A DNA stretch of 64,000 bases, from positions 1 through 64,000 of the forward strand of contig NZ_JAOXHM010000002.1 of NCBI RefSeq assembly GCF_025780075.1, given 5' to 3'. Below the pieces are notes generated by a model. It was not told the origin of the DNA. It ran no database searches and saw only the letters and a list, made by a program, of their open reading frames with translations. The DNA comes from Ureaplasma sp. ES3154-GEN (lineage in GTDB: Bacteria > Bacillota_I > Bacilli_A > Mycoplasmatales > Mycoplasmoidaceae). The number at the start of each line of letters is the position of its first letter. Position 1 is the stretch's first letter. The position numbers were made by a program, and so were the translations under genes. This document shows positions 21,854-32,604 of the stretch, in pieces.

Positions 21854-22885
21854 ATGAATTATTCATTACAGTTTGCTATTCCGCACGGAAATCTAGCAAA
21901 CAGTATAGTTGGTGAAGGTCATAATGTTGCTTTTTCATTTGGAGAAAGCTTTCCGGTATATATTTACGGAATCACTTTTATGTCAGGTTTTGTCTTGGCT
22001 ATTTTAATTTATTCATTGAGATTAAAATTCCATTATAAAGTGCCATTTGACCCCGCTTTCTATTATATTTTTTTGGCTGTTCCAGCAATTTTATTAGGCG
22101 CTAGAATTTGGTCGTTTGCGATTGGTGATGCCCAAGTTGGAGAAACAGGTTTCTTTGATTTCAGATCTGGGGGTTTAGCAATTCAAGGTGGAGTTGTTGG
22201 TGGTGTTTTAGTGGCACTTATCTGGTTCCCCTTGATTTTGCGAAATCCAAAATATCATGTACGAGATGTAAATGCAGATGGTGAGGTTTATGTTAGACAA
22301 GTTAGTGTCTGAGTTTATGCAGATGCTATTATTCCAACTATTTTAGTGGGCCAAGCACTAGGCCGTTGGGGAAATTTTGTAAATGGAGAAATTTATGGAA
22401 CAGAAACAACACCAGAAGCATTGTCATGATTAAAAAATGCAATGCCAGCAGTATTTGAAGGAATGAAACAACCAATAGCAAATAACCCAAGTTTATTTAC
22501 TATTTATCAACCGCTTTTCTTATATGAATCGTTCTTTAATGTTGTTTTCTTTGCTATCATTTATTTTGGTTTATCTTATGTTCGCCAATTGCGTGTTGGG
22601 GTTGTTGCTTCATCATACTTTATTGTTTATGGTATTATTCGCTTCATTACCGAAACAGCACGTGCTCCACAATACCGATTTACCGGAACATATATTATTA
22701 ATAGTTTATTATTAATTGGTGGAATTCTTGGGGTAATTTATGTTCAATTTATTACTAGATGAACTCGTAAACGATTTGTTTTAGAGTCGCTTTTCTGATG
22801 AATGAACCCAAAGAAAAATCGTCGTATATACAAATTTAGTGAAATTCGTACAGAAAGTGAAAAGTTGTTTTATTGCAACAAATAG
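21854..22885 (+). CDS. lgt: Prolipoprotein diacylglyceryl transferase
   Basis: 343 aa membrane enzyme that adds diacylglyceryl to the lipobox cysteine. Seven or so membrane segments. The Lgt signature '[14 protein letters not shown]' holds the conserved R-x-G-N-x-x-N-x-E. '[12 protein letters not shown]' matches the conserved YHGG-type loop in modified form, and '[15 protein letters not shown]' the later R-F-x-x-E. TGA codons at 22310 and beyond are Trp. Basic C-terminal tail of about 40 residues. Substrates in this window include PstS and AtpF. The stop overlaps the SD of trxB. Confidence 0.93.
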
Positions 22886-22893
22886 GAGGACAA

Positions 22894-23823
22894 ATGTCAA
22901 AAATTTATGACACAATAATTATTGGTGCAGGTCCAGCGGGTCTTGCGGCAGCTGTTTATGGTAAACGTAGTGGATTAGATATTCTGGTAATTGAAAAAAA
23001 TGCTCCAGGAGGAAAAGTTGTTTTAACTTCTACAGTAGAAAATTATTTAGGTTTTGAGAAAATTGATGGTCCCGATTTAGCATATAAAATGTATGACCAT
23101 GCTGTTAGTTTAGATGTTGAGTTTGCATTTGAAGAAGCTTTAGGTATTGATAAAAAAGATAATTATATATTTGTTAGTACAACTGAAAAGACTTATCAAG
23201 CAAAAACTTGTTTAATCGCAACGGGAACTGTTAACCGTCAATTACAAGTTAAAAACGAAGAACGTTTTTTTAACAAAGGGATTTCATTTTGTGCAATTTG
23301 TGATGGCCCATTATACAAAAATAAAGATGTTGCAGTTATTGGTTCTGGACGTTCTGCAGTTGATGAAGCAGTTTACTTGGCGGGAATATGCAATAAAGTT
23401 TATGTTATTTCTAATAAACCTGCTTTCAAAGCTGATCAGCATACAGTTGATGTATTATTGAAACAAAAAAATGTGGAAATATTCTTTAACAAAGAAACGA
23501 TTGGTTTTGATGGCGATGATCATTTAAAACAAGTTCATATGATCGATATGATCGATCAAACACCAACAACTTTAAACGTTGCAGCAACCTTTATTTTTAT
23601 CGGTTTATTACCAACAAAAATAAAAAATAGTAGTGATGATTTATATGATCCTAAGACAAACTTTGTAAAAGTTAATGGACACTATCAAACAGATATTCCA
23701 GGAATTTTTGCTGCGGGTGATGTGATTGTTAAAAACATTCGTCAGATTTCTACAGCAACGAGCGATGGGACACAAGCGATCTTACTAATAAGTGAGTATA
23801 TAAATAAAAATGAGTGAAAGTAA
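22894..23823 (+). CDS. trxB: Thioredoxin reductase
   Basis: 309 aa. FAD/NADPH enzyme that reduces thioredoxin. FAD motif '[15 protein letters not shown]' at 9-23, redox pair C133-A-I-C136 in 'SFCAICDG', NADPH motif '[12 protein letters not shown]', C-terminal FAD motif 'GIFAAGDV'. Start ATG 22894 is fixed by SD 'aggagga'; the last codons before TAA include a TGA-Trp. Overlaps whiA by 14 bases. Thioredoxin is also a usual electron donor for ribonucleotide reductase, encoded at 27079-30741. Confidence 0.94.
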
Positions 23824-24784
23824 TTCGTCATTTAATTATATCGTCCGTGATGAAATTATCTCTTGTAAACACTCTTTAAAGGATTTACAAGAGATTTTTT
23901 ATCCTATTATTTTAAACCTGGTGCCCGCTGAAGAAGATACGTGAGTTTTTAATTTTCATAACCAATCAATATTAGACTTTGTAATTAACTCAATTGCGGA
24001 TATTAAGAACTCCTTTCACAAAGAGTTTAATGATATGCAGTACTCATTGGGTTATACAAAACAAAATGAAGTCCAGCAAGTTGTTATTTTTAATGGTGTT
24101 GACCGCCTTAAACAAAAACTAAAATGACATAAATACAAAGTGAAGGATTTTGTTTTTAACGATCGGGAAGATACAAAAAATAAAAATAGAAATCGCGCAC
24201 AAAATTTTATTATAGGAGCATTTCTTGCATATGGTTATTTAAACGATCCTAACAAAGCTTCTAATTTACAAATTAAGGTAAATAATGATTTATTTGCTGA
24301 AATTTTTACCAATGCAGCTAAATCTTTCGGGATTCAATTTAAGCGAACACAAAATAAAAGCAAACATATCTTATATTTAAAGAAGCGTGAGGCAATTAGT
24401 GATTTTTTAAAAGTTTTAAAAACTAATTTTAGTTATTTAAAATTTGAAGACATTAGAGTTGTTAAAGATTATACAAACAATATGACACGACTAGAAAATA
24501 TTTATCATTCCAATACTCAAAAGTTAGCAAAACTAGCGGGAGAATTAAAAGTTATGATTGATTATATTGGATTACATAGACCTATTAAACTAGCGAGTTG
24601 TTCTGAAGTTTTTCAAACCTACTGTCAATTACGACGCGATGAATTTGTGGGTTCGCTAAACGAAGTTGTCGCAAAACTGCAAGACGATTATGGATATAAA
24701 ATTACTAAATCAGGCTTGAATCACTTTAATCGCAAAATCAAACAAATGTTTGACGAGATTGTTAGTGAAGAAGAAAAAGAATAA
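23810..24784 (+). CDS. whiA: WhiA-family DNA-binding protein
   Basis: 324 aa. It has an N-terminal LAGLIDADG-like homing endonuclease fold without nuclease function: '[20 protein letters not shown]' matches the WhiA 'R.aFLrGaFLasGsv.dP' motif. A C-terminal helix-turn-helix ('[20 protein letters not shown]') follows. Members of the family bind DNA and, in mollicutes, control ribosomal protein genes. The ATG at 23810 lies inside the trxB 3' end; two TGA codons are Trp. Last gene of its operon. Confidence 0.85.
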
Positions 24785-24818
24785 AAAAACAAAGTATGAC
24801 GACCTACTTTGTTTTTTT
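24783..24818 (+). terminator. Terminator after whiA
   Basis: A 14-bp perfect stem (arms aaaaaaacaaagta and tactttgttttttt) around an 8-base loop. The right arm is the T-run. Confidence 0.88.
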
Positions 24819-24867
24819 ATTCTTATGAATGAAATTAAGTTTTAATATATGATTATGAAAGGAGAGT

Positions 24868-24912
24868 ATGAATTTTAATAAATACAGACTATATTGTTTA
24901 ATTAAAAAATAA
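24868..24912 (+). CDS. Possible 14-residue peptide with strong SD
   Basis: MNFNKYRLYCLIKK, preceded by 'aaaggagag' at optimal distance from ATG 24868 and followed at once by a 10-bp hairpin (aaaataaaca / tgtttatttt, 24904-24926). It could be a leader peptide, a small expressed peptide, or the 5' stub of a deleted gene. No homology is known. Confidence 0.3.
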   Translation: MNFNKYRLYCLIKK

Positions 24913-25013
24913 ACAAATTGTTTATTTTATTGTGAGATATTCAAAGGAATTTATAAATAAGAACTATTTAAAAGGAATTATAAAAAGAAAATATTAATTT
25001 CATATCATTCATT

Positions 25014-25047
25014 GCATTAGCAACTAATCGTTAGTAATTGCTGATGC
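25014..25047 (-). terminator. Hairpin downstream of psuG
   Basis: gcattagcaa ... ttgctgatgc with inner ctaa/ttag forms a near-perfect 13- to 14-bp hairpin. On the plus strand it is followed by tattttaatttt. It probably ends the minus-strand psuKG transcript or the short unit on the plus strand. Confidence 0.55.
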
Positions 25048-25101
25048 TATTTTAATTTTAATTGATATAAATATTTTTTGCTGGAGTTTAGCACAACAAT
25101 T

Positions 25102-26013
25102 TTATTTTTCTGATTTCTTTGTATAAGCAACAGCAACAAGAGCGGCGACTTTAGCATTATTATAAACTAATTGAATGTTTGCTTCTAAACTTTGACTATT
25201 AGTTTGTTCGGTGATTTCCTTTAATAGAAATGGCGTTGTGTCTTTGCCAGTAATTTTTAAATCAACTGCTTTTTGTAGAGCTCGGTTAATATATTGGTTA
25301 ATGACTTCGTTGGGGATACTATATGCTTTGGGTATTGGATTTGCAAGTATAATTCCAGATTGATCAAGATTTCATTTAGCATGCATTAAATCAGCGACCT
25401 CTGTTACAGAATTAATTCTATAAGTAACATCTAAGTCTGATGTAGCAGAATAGAAGGCAGGAAGTTTTGGTGTTTGATAACCCAAAACTTCGACCCCTTT
25501 GGTTTCTAAATATTCAAGCGTCAAAGGGAGATCAAGAATAGCCTTAGGACCAGCGCAAACAACAAGAATTGGGGTTTTGGCAATAACTTCTAGGTCATTG
25601 GATATATCGAATGTTTCTTGCGCGTTACGGTGTACTCCACCAATTCCACCGGTTGCAAAAACCTTGATTCCCACATGCTGACTAATTAAAGAAGTGGTTG
25701 CAACGGTTGTTGCACCAGTTAATTTGTTTGCAAGAACATAACCAAGATCACGAGTGCTAGTTTTATAAACATCTTTGGCAGTTGCGAGATATTCTAAATC
25801 TTCATTGCTTAACCCAACTTTAATAACACCTTTAATAATTGCTATTGTAGCAGGGATTGCATTTTGCTCTCGGATGATTCGTTCACATTCTTTAGCCATT
25901 GCGATGTTTTGAGGATAGGGCATTCCATGGGAAATAATAGTTGATTCTAAACTAACAACCGCTTGATTATTTGCTAAAGCGTTTTTAATTTCGTCTAAGA
26001 TTTGGATTTTCAT
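25102..26013 (-). CDS. psuG: Pseudouridine-5'-phosphate glycosidase
   Basis: 303 aa. Splits (or reversibly forms) pseudouridine 5'-phosphate into uracil and ribose 5-phosphate. Family hallmarks: 'VSLESTIISHGMPYPQN' near the start, 'TTVATTSLISQHVGIKVFAT', and 'GGIGGVHRNAQETFDIS' (the usual GGIGGVHRG/N segment). A TGA at 25369-25371 is Trp, and the C-terminal 90 residues continue beyond it ('TPFLLKEITEQTNSQSLEAN'), giving normal family length. Its ATG overlaps the psuK stop (ATGA-type), so the two are translationally coupled. Confidence 0.92.
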
Positions 26014-26900
26014 AATTTAATTTCCTTTTCTAAGTTAATGGGATTAAGTTCTAAACTGTTTGTTAAAGGAGAACGCAAAGTAATTAATGACGCACAACTA
26101 CCTCCGATTAAGAGTTCATAAGGATCACTTTTTTGCGCAAGATAATAAGTGTATAAAAAACCTGCAAGAAAAGCATCACCGGCGCCCGAAACATTAGTTA
26201 CAGTTGCTAATTGAGCAGGAATTTGGAAAACCTCCTGGTTTTTAAAAAGTAAAGATCCTTTTGACCCCATTGTTATTAAAACTTCAGGGATTTTTAAATC
26301 CTGCAATTTTTGAATTAGTTCGTCAAGATTATCAACTTCTAACAAAGTACAAATTTCTAAAAAATTTGCTTTCAAAGTCTGAATTTCGTTTAGAACAGAT
26401 CGTAAACGAACAATTTTTTTCGCTGATACACCTTCGATATAAACATTTTTAAATTGATTTAAAACATATTTAATAGTTGCTGTTTGCATATTTGCATCAC
26501 AAATTACAAATGCATAGTCATCAGGATTTAAACGTTTATTTACAAGGTAATTAATATCGATATGATTTACACATGGCATATCATTTATTGCTACCACAAG
26601 TTCGTTTTGGTCGTCAAAAACAGAAAGATAAACATCTGTACTATGGGGGTATATTGTTGCAAGTGTATTAATATTGATTGAGCGCAAATAATCAATTGCA
26701 TTTTCTCCGTATTTATCATTTCCAACATTAAAAACAAAGTCGACATCAAAACCTAAACGAACAAGGTTTTCAGCAATATTTTTTGCAACCCCTCCGTATG
26801 TTTGATAAATATTTCCAGGATTTGAATCGTTGTAAATTAACGGTTCTTGAACTGTTGCTAATAAATCAACAGTAACTGCTCCAATAACAAGAATTTTCAT
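26010..26900 (-). CDS. psuK: PfkB-family kinase, probable pseudouridine kinase
   Basis: 296 aa ribokinase-fold enzyme. N-terminal 'GGVAKNIAENLVRLG' is the sugar-binding GG motif in the form seen in PsuK (GGVARNIAENLARLG). The C-terminal 'NVSGAGDAFLAGFLY' is the PfkB signature with catalytic Asp. Position upstream of and overlapping psuG supports pseudouridine as substrate rather than ribose or fructose. No pseudouridine transporter is seen in the window. Confidence 0.88.
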   Translation of the reverse strand: MKILVIGAVTVDLLATVQEPLIYNDSNPGNIYQTYGGVAKNIAENLVRLGFDVDFVFNVGNDKYGENAIDYLRSININTLATIYPHSTDVYLSVFDDQNELVVAINDMPCVNHIDINYLVNKRLNPDDYAFVICDANMQTATIKYVLNQFKNVYIEGVSAKKIVRLRSVLNEIQTLKANFLEICTLLEVDNLDELIQKLQDLKIPEVLITMGSKGSLLFKNQEVFQIPAQLATVTNVSGAGDAFLAGFLYTYYLAQKSDPYELLIGGSCASLITLRSPLTNSLELNPINLEKEIKL

Positions 26901-27078
26901 TTTAACACCTTTTTAAATAAATTATAAGAGAAAAAATAACTTCTGTATATACAACAATTATTATTCCCTAAAATACTATAAAATATGTAAATTATTGCAG
27001 GAATAAGTATTTTATTTTTTCTGGATTTTTAAAAATTTTACCACTATAATTAATAAACACTAGGAGGAGGATTTTATC
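26901..27078. promoter_or_regulatory. Divergent promoter region of psuK and nrdF
   Basis: It contains a TATAAT at 27045-27050 for the nrd operon, giving a short leader, and two interleaved repeat pairs: ttattcc 26961-26967 with ggaataa 27000-27006, and aaaatac 26970-26976 with gtatttt 27007-27013. No NrdR-type box was recognised. Confidence 0.45.
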
Positions 27079-28113
27079 GTGAATTCCAAAAATATAAAAA
27101 GAAAAAACACATATTTTTACGAATCTGTTTCCCCCATTGAATATTATAAAAATGGGTTTAAAGGTCGTTTAAGATCAGTGAATTGAAACTGAATGAATGA
27201 TGAGAAAGATCTTGAGGTTTGAAACCGAATTACGCAAAATTTCTGGTTACCAGAAAAAATTCCATTAGCAAGTGATATTCCATCATGAAAAACATTAAAT
27301 GAGGATTGACAACAATTAATTACACGCACATTTACAGGTTTGACACTATTAGATACAATACAAGCAACAGTGTGTGATGTGGAGCAAATTAGAAATTCAT
27401 TAACTGATCATGAACAGGTTATTTATGCGAACTTTGCTTTTATGGTTGGGGTGCATGCACGATCATATGGTTCAATTTTTTCAACACTTTGTACAAGCGA
27501 ACAAATTGAAGAAGCCCACGAATGAGTTATTAGCAACGATAAATTACAAGCACGAGCTAAAGAACTAATTCCGTATTATATGAACGAAGATCCGTTAAAA
27601 TCGAAGGTTGCAGCCGCTCTAATGCCTGGATTTTTATTATATGGGGGTTTTTATTTACCGTTTTATTTGTCTGCACGCCAAAAATTGCCGAACACAAGCG
27701 ATATTATTCGTTTAATTTTGCGTGATAAAGTAATCCACAATTATTATTCTGGTTATAAATACCAACGCAAAATTGAAAAAATGAGTGCGGAAAAACAGGC
27801 TGAAATGAAAACTTTTGTTTTTGATTTAATGTACCGTTTAATTGATTTAGAAAAAGCTTATTTATATGAATTATATGAAGGATTTGATATTGCTGAAGAT
27901 GCAATTAAATTCTGCTTATATAACGCAGGAAAGTTTTTGCAAAATCTAGGGTATGATTCACCATTTACGGATGAAGAGACAGCAGTTGCGCCGGATGTCT
28001 TTGCACAATTGTCTGCGCGAGCAGATGAAAATCATGATTTCTTTTCAGGTAACGGTTCGAGTTATGTAATGGGTGTTTCTGAAGAAACTGAAGATGATGA
28101 TTGGGATTTCTAA
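27079..28113 (+). CDS. nrdF: Ribonucleotide reductase beta subunit, V/P/K (class Ie-like)
   Basis: 344 aa from GTG 27079 with SD 'aggaggagg'. It is clearly NrdF ('TFTGLTLLDTIQATV', 'GVHARSYGSIFSTL', 'IHNYYSGYKYQ'). Three of the metal-binding glutamates of class Ib are replaced: Val123 ('AFMVGVHARSY'), Pro183 ('LMPGFLLYGGF') and Lys217 ('LRDKVIHNYY'). Asp92, His126 and His220 remain, and the radical tyrosine is Tyr130. This V/P/K set defines the metal-free DOPA-radical group (class Ie) described in Mesoplasma and mycoplasmas. Several Trp codons are TGA. nrdI follows after 2 bases. Confidence 0.95.
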
Positions 28114-28115
28114 TT

Positions 28116-28580
28116 ATGTGTAATGATGTTTATAAATTAATTGAAGAAACACAAGTTAAAAAACCATCAGGTGATGTACTTGTGGTTTATTTTTCGTCTT
28201 TTTCGAATAACACACATCGATTTGTGTTAAAAACAGGCTTACGTGCTTTGCGCATTCCAATTGATTTAGATGAAGAATTGAATGTGAATGAAGATTATGT
28301 TTTATTTTGTCCAACTTATTCGGGCGGCGGAAATGAAACAAAGGGTGCTGTTCCAAAGCAAGTGATTCAGTTCTTAAATAATAAAAATAACCGTGATCAC
28401 TGTTTTGGTGTTATTCCTAGTGGAAATACCAACTTTAATGATACTTATTGTCTAGCTGGTCCAGTGATTTCACAAAAACTAAATGTCCCTATTTTATACC
28501 AATATGAACTATTAGGTACCAAATACGATGTGGACAATGTTAAAAATATTTTAAATAAATTCTGGGGGAAAAATGAATAA
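28116..28580 (+). CDS. nrdI: Flavodoxin-like NrdI
   Basis: 154 aa. Small FMN protein that supplies the oxidant used to activate NrdF. 'LVVYFSSFSNNTHRFVLKTG' is the FMN phosphate-binding loop of NrdI, 'FCPTYSGGG' and 'VIPSGNTNFNDTYCLAGPVI' are family motifs. Start ATG 28116 follows the nrdF stop; the 3' end overlaps nrdE by 8 bases. Class Ie NrdF proteins need NrdI to form DOPA from the tyrosine, so its presence fits. Confidence 0.93.
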   Translation: MCNDVYKLIEETQVKKPSGDVLVVYFSSFSNNTHRFVLKTGLRALRIPIDLDEELNVNEDYVLFCPTYSGGGNETKGAVPKQVIQFLNNKNNRDHCFGVIPSGNTNFNDTYCLAGPVISQKLNVPILYQYELLGTKYDVDNVKNILNKFWGKNE

Positions 28581-30741
28581 AGAAAATAAAACCAATCGCT
28601 TAATAGATAATGATGAATATATTGCTCACAATGCGTTAATTGGGATCCGATCAAATCAGTTTAGTGTGGATTACGAACAAGATAAAATTGCAGTTAAAAA
28701 ATATATTGCTAGCCAAATTATTCCCAACACTAAGGTGTTTAGCAGCAAAGAAGAAAGAATTCATTGATTAATAAAAAACAATTACTATGACGAAAATGTA
28801 GTTAATAAATATAGTATTAAAGATGTTATCGCTCTTGAAGAATATGCAGATAGTTTTAATCATAATTTTTTAAATTTTATGGGTGCTTTAAAGTTTTATA
28901 GTACATATTGTTTAAAAACTTTTGATAATAAAGAATATTTAGAAAACTTTGCTCAACGGGTAGTGATGAACGCATTGACATTAGCAGTTGGCAATGTACA
29001 ATTAGCTAAAGCATTGGTTCAAGATATTATTACTTATAAATTTCAACCTGCAACACCAACGTTTTTGAATGCAGGTAAAAAACAACGTGGTGAGTATGTA
29101 TCATGTTATTTGTTGCGTGTAGAAGATAATATGGAATCAATTTCTCGAACTATTGCAACAAGTTTACAATTATCAAAGCGAGCAGGTGGGGTTGCGCTAT
29201 GTTTAACAAATCTGCGAGAGGCAGGAGCGCCAATTAAAAAACTTGCTAATAAATCATCAGGTGTTGTTCCGGTAATGAAAATTTTAGAAGATAGTTTTTC
29301 ATATGCGAATCAATTAGGTCAACGACCGGGTGCGGGTGTGGTTTATTTAAATGTTCATCACCCTGATGTACTAGCATTTTTAGATACAAAACGGGAAAAT
29401 GCAGATGAAAAAGTACGAATTAAATCATTATCACTAGGTTTGATTATTCCGGATATTACATTTGAATTAGCAAAAGCTAATCAAAAAATGGCATTATTTT
29501 CTCCTTATGATGTTGAACGTGTTTATGGCAAACCGTTAAGCGATATTTCAATTACAAAAGAATACGATAACTTAGTTAATAATCCTGAAATTAAAAAATA
29601 CTTTATTGATGCGCGAAAATTATTCCAAACGATTTCAGAGTTACATTTCGAAAGTGGTTACCCTTACATTTTATTTGATGATACAGTAAATAATAACTCA
29701 GCATTCCCTAACGAACGAATTGTAATGAGTAATTTATGTTCTGAAATCGCTCAACCATCAACAATGACAACATACAACGAGGATTTAAGTATTAAAAACC
29801 TTGGAAAAGATATTTCCTGTAATTTAGGATCATTAAATATTGCTAAAATAATGTTTGCTGCAAACGATTTTGGAAATGTGGTTAAACGTGCAATTTATGC
29901 TTTAAATACAGTTTCACGAGTAGCTAATCTTGAATGTGCACCAACGGTACAAAACGGAAATAATCAAAATCATGCATTAGGCTTAGGCGCAATGAATATG
30001 CACGGGTTTTTGGCAACAAACAAAATTTATTATGATTCTGCAGAAGCATTAGATTTCACCAACATTTTCTTTTACACAGTTGCGTACTATGCATATCAGG
30101 CATCAAACGAATTGGTGAAAGATTTTGGTGTCTTTGCAAATTTTAAAGGTTCAAAATATGAAGATGGCACACAGTTTGCTAAATATACAGATGTTCCAGC
30201 AGACACTTTTGTTCCTAAGACACAAAAAGTTGCCGATATTTTTAAACAATATAATATTCATATTCCAACCCAAGAGGAATGAAAAGTACTTTCATTAAAA
30301 ATTCAACAAGAAGGAATTGCCAATTCACATTTATTAGCGATTGCTCCTACTGGCTCGATTTCTTACCTTTCATCTTGTACGCCGAGTTTGCAACCAGTAG
30401 TTGCACCAGTAGAAGTGCGTAAGGAAGGTAAAATCGGACGGGTGTACGTGCCTGCTTATGAAATTAATAATGATAATTATAAATATTATCAACAGGGCGC
30501 TTATGAACTTGGACCTAATCCGATCATCGATATGGCTGCAGTTGCTCAACAACATATTGATCAAGCAATTAGCCTAACATTATTTATGACTGATAAAGCA
30601 ACAACACGAGATTTAAATAAAGCATATATTCGTGCTTTTAGCAAAAAATGCGCTTCAATTTATTATGTGCGTATTCGTCAGGATGTGCTTGAAGGATCAG
30701 AAAATTACGATGATTACCAATGCGAGTCATGCAAGATTTAA
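28573..30741 (+). CDS. nrdE: Ribonucleotide reductase alpha subunit
   Basis: 722 aa catalytic subunit. Active-site elements: 'YVSCYLLRVEDNMESI' (redox Cys), 'MSNLCSEIAQPS' (thiyl radical Cys and Glu), 'GAMNMHGFLA', 'APTGSIS', and the C-terminal electron-shuttle pair in 'CESCKI'. It lacks a long N-terminal ATP cone, as is normal for NrdE. SD 'ggggga' before ATG 28573. Order nrdF-nrdI-nrdE is the mollicute order. No nrdH is present here; TrxB/thioredoxin may serve. Confidence 0.96.
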
Positions 30742-30751
30742 TTAATTTACA

Positions 30752-30788
30752 AATTATGGTTTTAGCAGTTTGCTAACCATAATTTTTT
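30752..30788 (+). terminator. Terminator of the nrd operon
   Basis: Arms aattatgg..agca and tgct..ccataatt (bulge of two T) with T6 after it. Confidence 0.88.
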
Positions 30789-30841
30789 CTTATTAATGTT
30801 TTTACTTATAATATATAGAGATATAAGGAAGCGAACAAAAT

Positions 30842-32593
30842 ATGTATACCACAAGAAATTCTATTGAATTGGAAATTGAAAAGCTATATAAAGTAATCCA
30901 TAGTAAAGACAAAAAAGTGGTGGCTTTATATGGCGAGGGAGATGAAAAGGTCTATCAGATATTAAATGATATGATTGTACTGTCTGAACCCAATCTTCCT
31001 GAATGATCATCCATTTCAACTGCGCATGAAGAACGTTTAATTGAAGATATTAAAGGTTTTTTATTAGCAAACACTACCCTTGGAAATTTTAAATATTGGG
31101 AAAAGGAAACAAAATTAGCATTATGATGAAAAAAACGACGAATTGCCAAAGTCGTTCGTCAAATTGATGAAATTGATAATGCGGTTAATAAAAAGGAAAT
31201 TCAATCCCGATCGCGAGTTTATTTAATTCCTATTATTACAACCTTTAGTACAATTGGAGCAACAATTGCTGTTCCTCTAATTTCAATTGTTTTTTTACGT
31301 ACGAAAGAAATTATTGAAGTTTGATCTCGACAAGGATTCATCGGAATTGTTGCCGCATTATTTACTTTAATTGGAGCAATTATCTTATCAAACTTAATTT
31401 CTTTATTTAATAACCTGCGTGCCAACCGACGTGATTTACTGGTTTATAACATTGATAAAACATTAAATAATATTTACAAAAAATATTATTTTGAGGAACG
31501 TCATACTACCAGTGAGTACGACCCAAATAGCATATATGATAGATTTATGCATTCATCAAAAATGGTTATAAATAAGCATTATACGTTTTTTTATGACACT
31601 GTGGACACAAGCAATATTACATATAGTAAATTATTGAAATATATTAAAACCTTGAATTCCTTTAACAATACAGTAATTTTTAATGTTTCGTTTTTTAAAT
31701 ATCTTGATGAACGAAAAGTTTTTCGTAATTTAATTGAGGAAGATAAACGTCTAATTATTCGGTTAGATAAATATAAAACTAAGACAAGTTCGCGACGAAT
31801 TATGAATTTTTTATCTTACCAATTATCAACAATTTCTAATATTAATTTACGAAAAATGATTAATACATTTCCATACTTTGTGAATAGTATTTATCGGTTT
31901 ATTGACTACTCTTCAAGTAATAATCAAATCTTATCATTATTACTGGATGTTAAAAAGTTTGCAAGTAGAAATGAAGAGTTTATTCTAAGTAAATTAGCAC
32001 AATATTATTTTGTTGATTTCTTTCACTTATTAGTTTTTAAAGCACTTGAACCAACAGATTTTGAAACAATGCTATCTGATATTTTAATTTATGGGCGTCC
32101 CCGAGAAGCCATTCGTTCTTCAAAATATTATGTACAATTAAAATTAAATGACATTTTGAACCGGAATGTTTCATTATATAAAAACATTGGTTTTATTCTT
32201 AATATGAACGACTATTTTGTTGAAGATATTGATAAAAATATTTTTGCTGATTTTGAAAAATTTGGGGAAAAAGCAATTAGTCAAACATATAATAAGCATG
32301 ATCAAATCAAAGCTCTTAATAATGCTTTAGTGCTTAAAAACTACACTCTTCAAGAGATTGCTGACGATTTAGCTGAGCGTTATGATGCATTATATAAAAA
32401 CAACCAAGATGAAGATATTTTCATCAAGGTTATCTCTCATAGCAAAGAAGTTTCATTTATTAGCGAATTAGAAGATACCCTAAAACAAGCATCAAACGAT
32501 GATATTGCAAATTTAATTATTGTTTGCTATAACAAACATCTATACTACCGTTTAATTGACGGCGAGTACGAAATTGTAAACGAAACAATTTAA
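30842..32593 (+). CDS. Uncharacterised two-span membrane protein
   Basis: 583 aa, read through TGA-Trp codons at several places. No family recognised. An N-terminal charged domain (1 to about 123) is followed by two membrane segments (about 125-150 'IPIITTFSTIGATIAVPLIS', and about 165-190 'FIGIVAAFTLIGAIILSNLI'). A long charged helical C-terminal domain of about 390 residues, presumably cytoplasmic, follows. SD 'aagga' lies upstream of ATG 30842. It precedes the K+ channel gene by 11 bases, so the pair is probably co-transcribed and may act together at the membrane. Confidence 0.8.
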
Positions 32594-32604
32594 AAGGAAT
32601 ATTT

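Larger units (their letters stand above)
24785..25101. other. Intergenic region between whiA and psuG
   Basis: About 317 bases between convergent genes. It contains the whiA terminator, the mini frame 24868-24912 with its hairpin, and the long hairpin at 25014-25047. Nothing else is seen. Confidence 0.7.
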
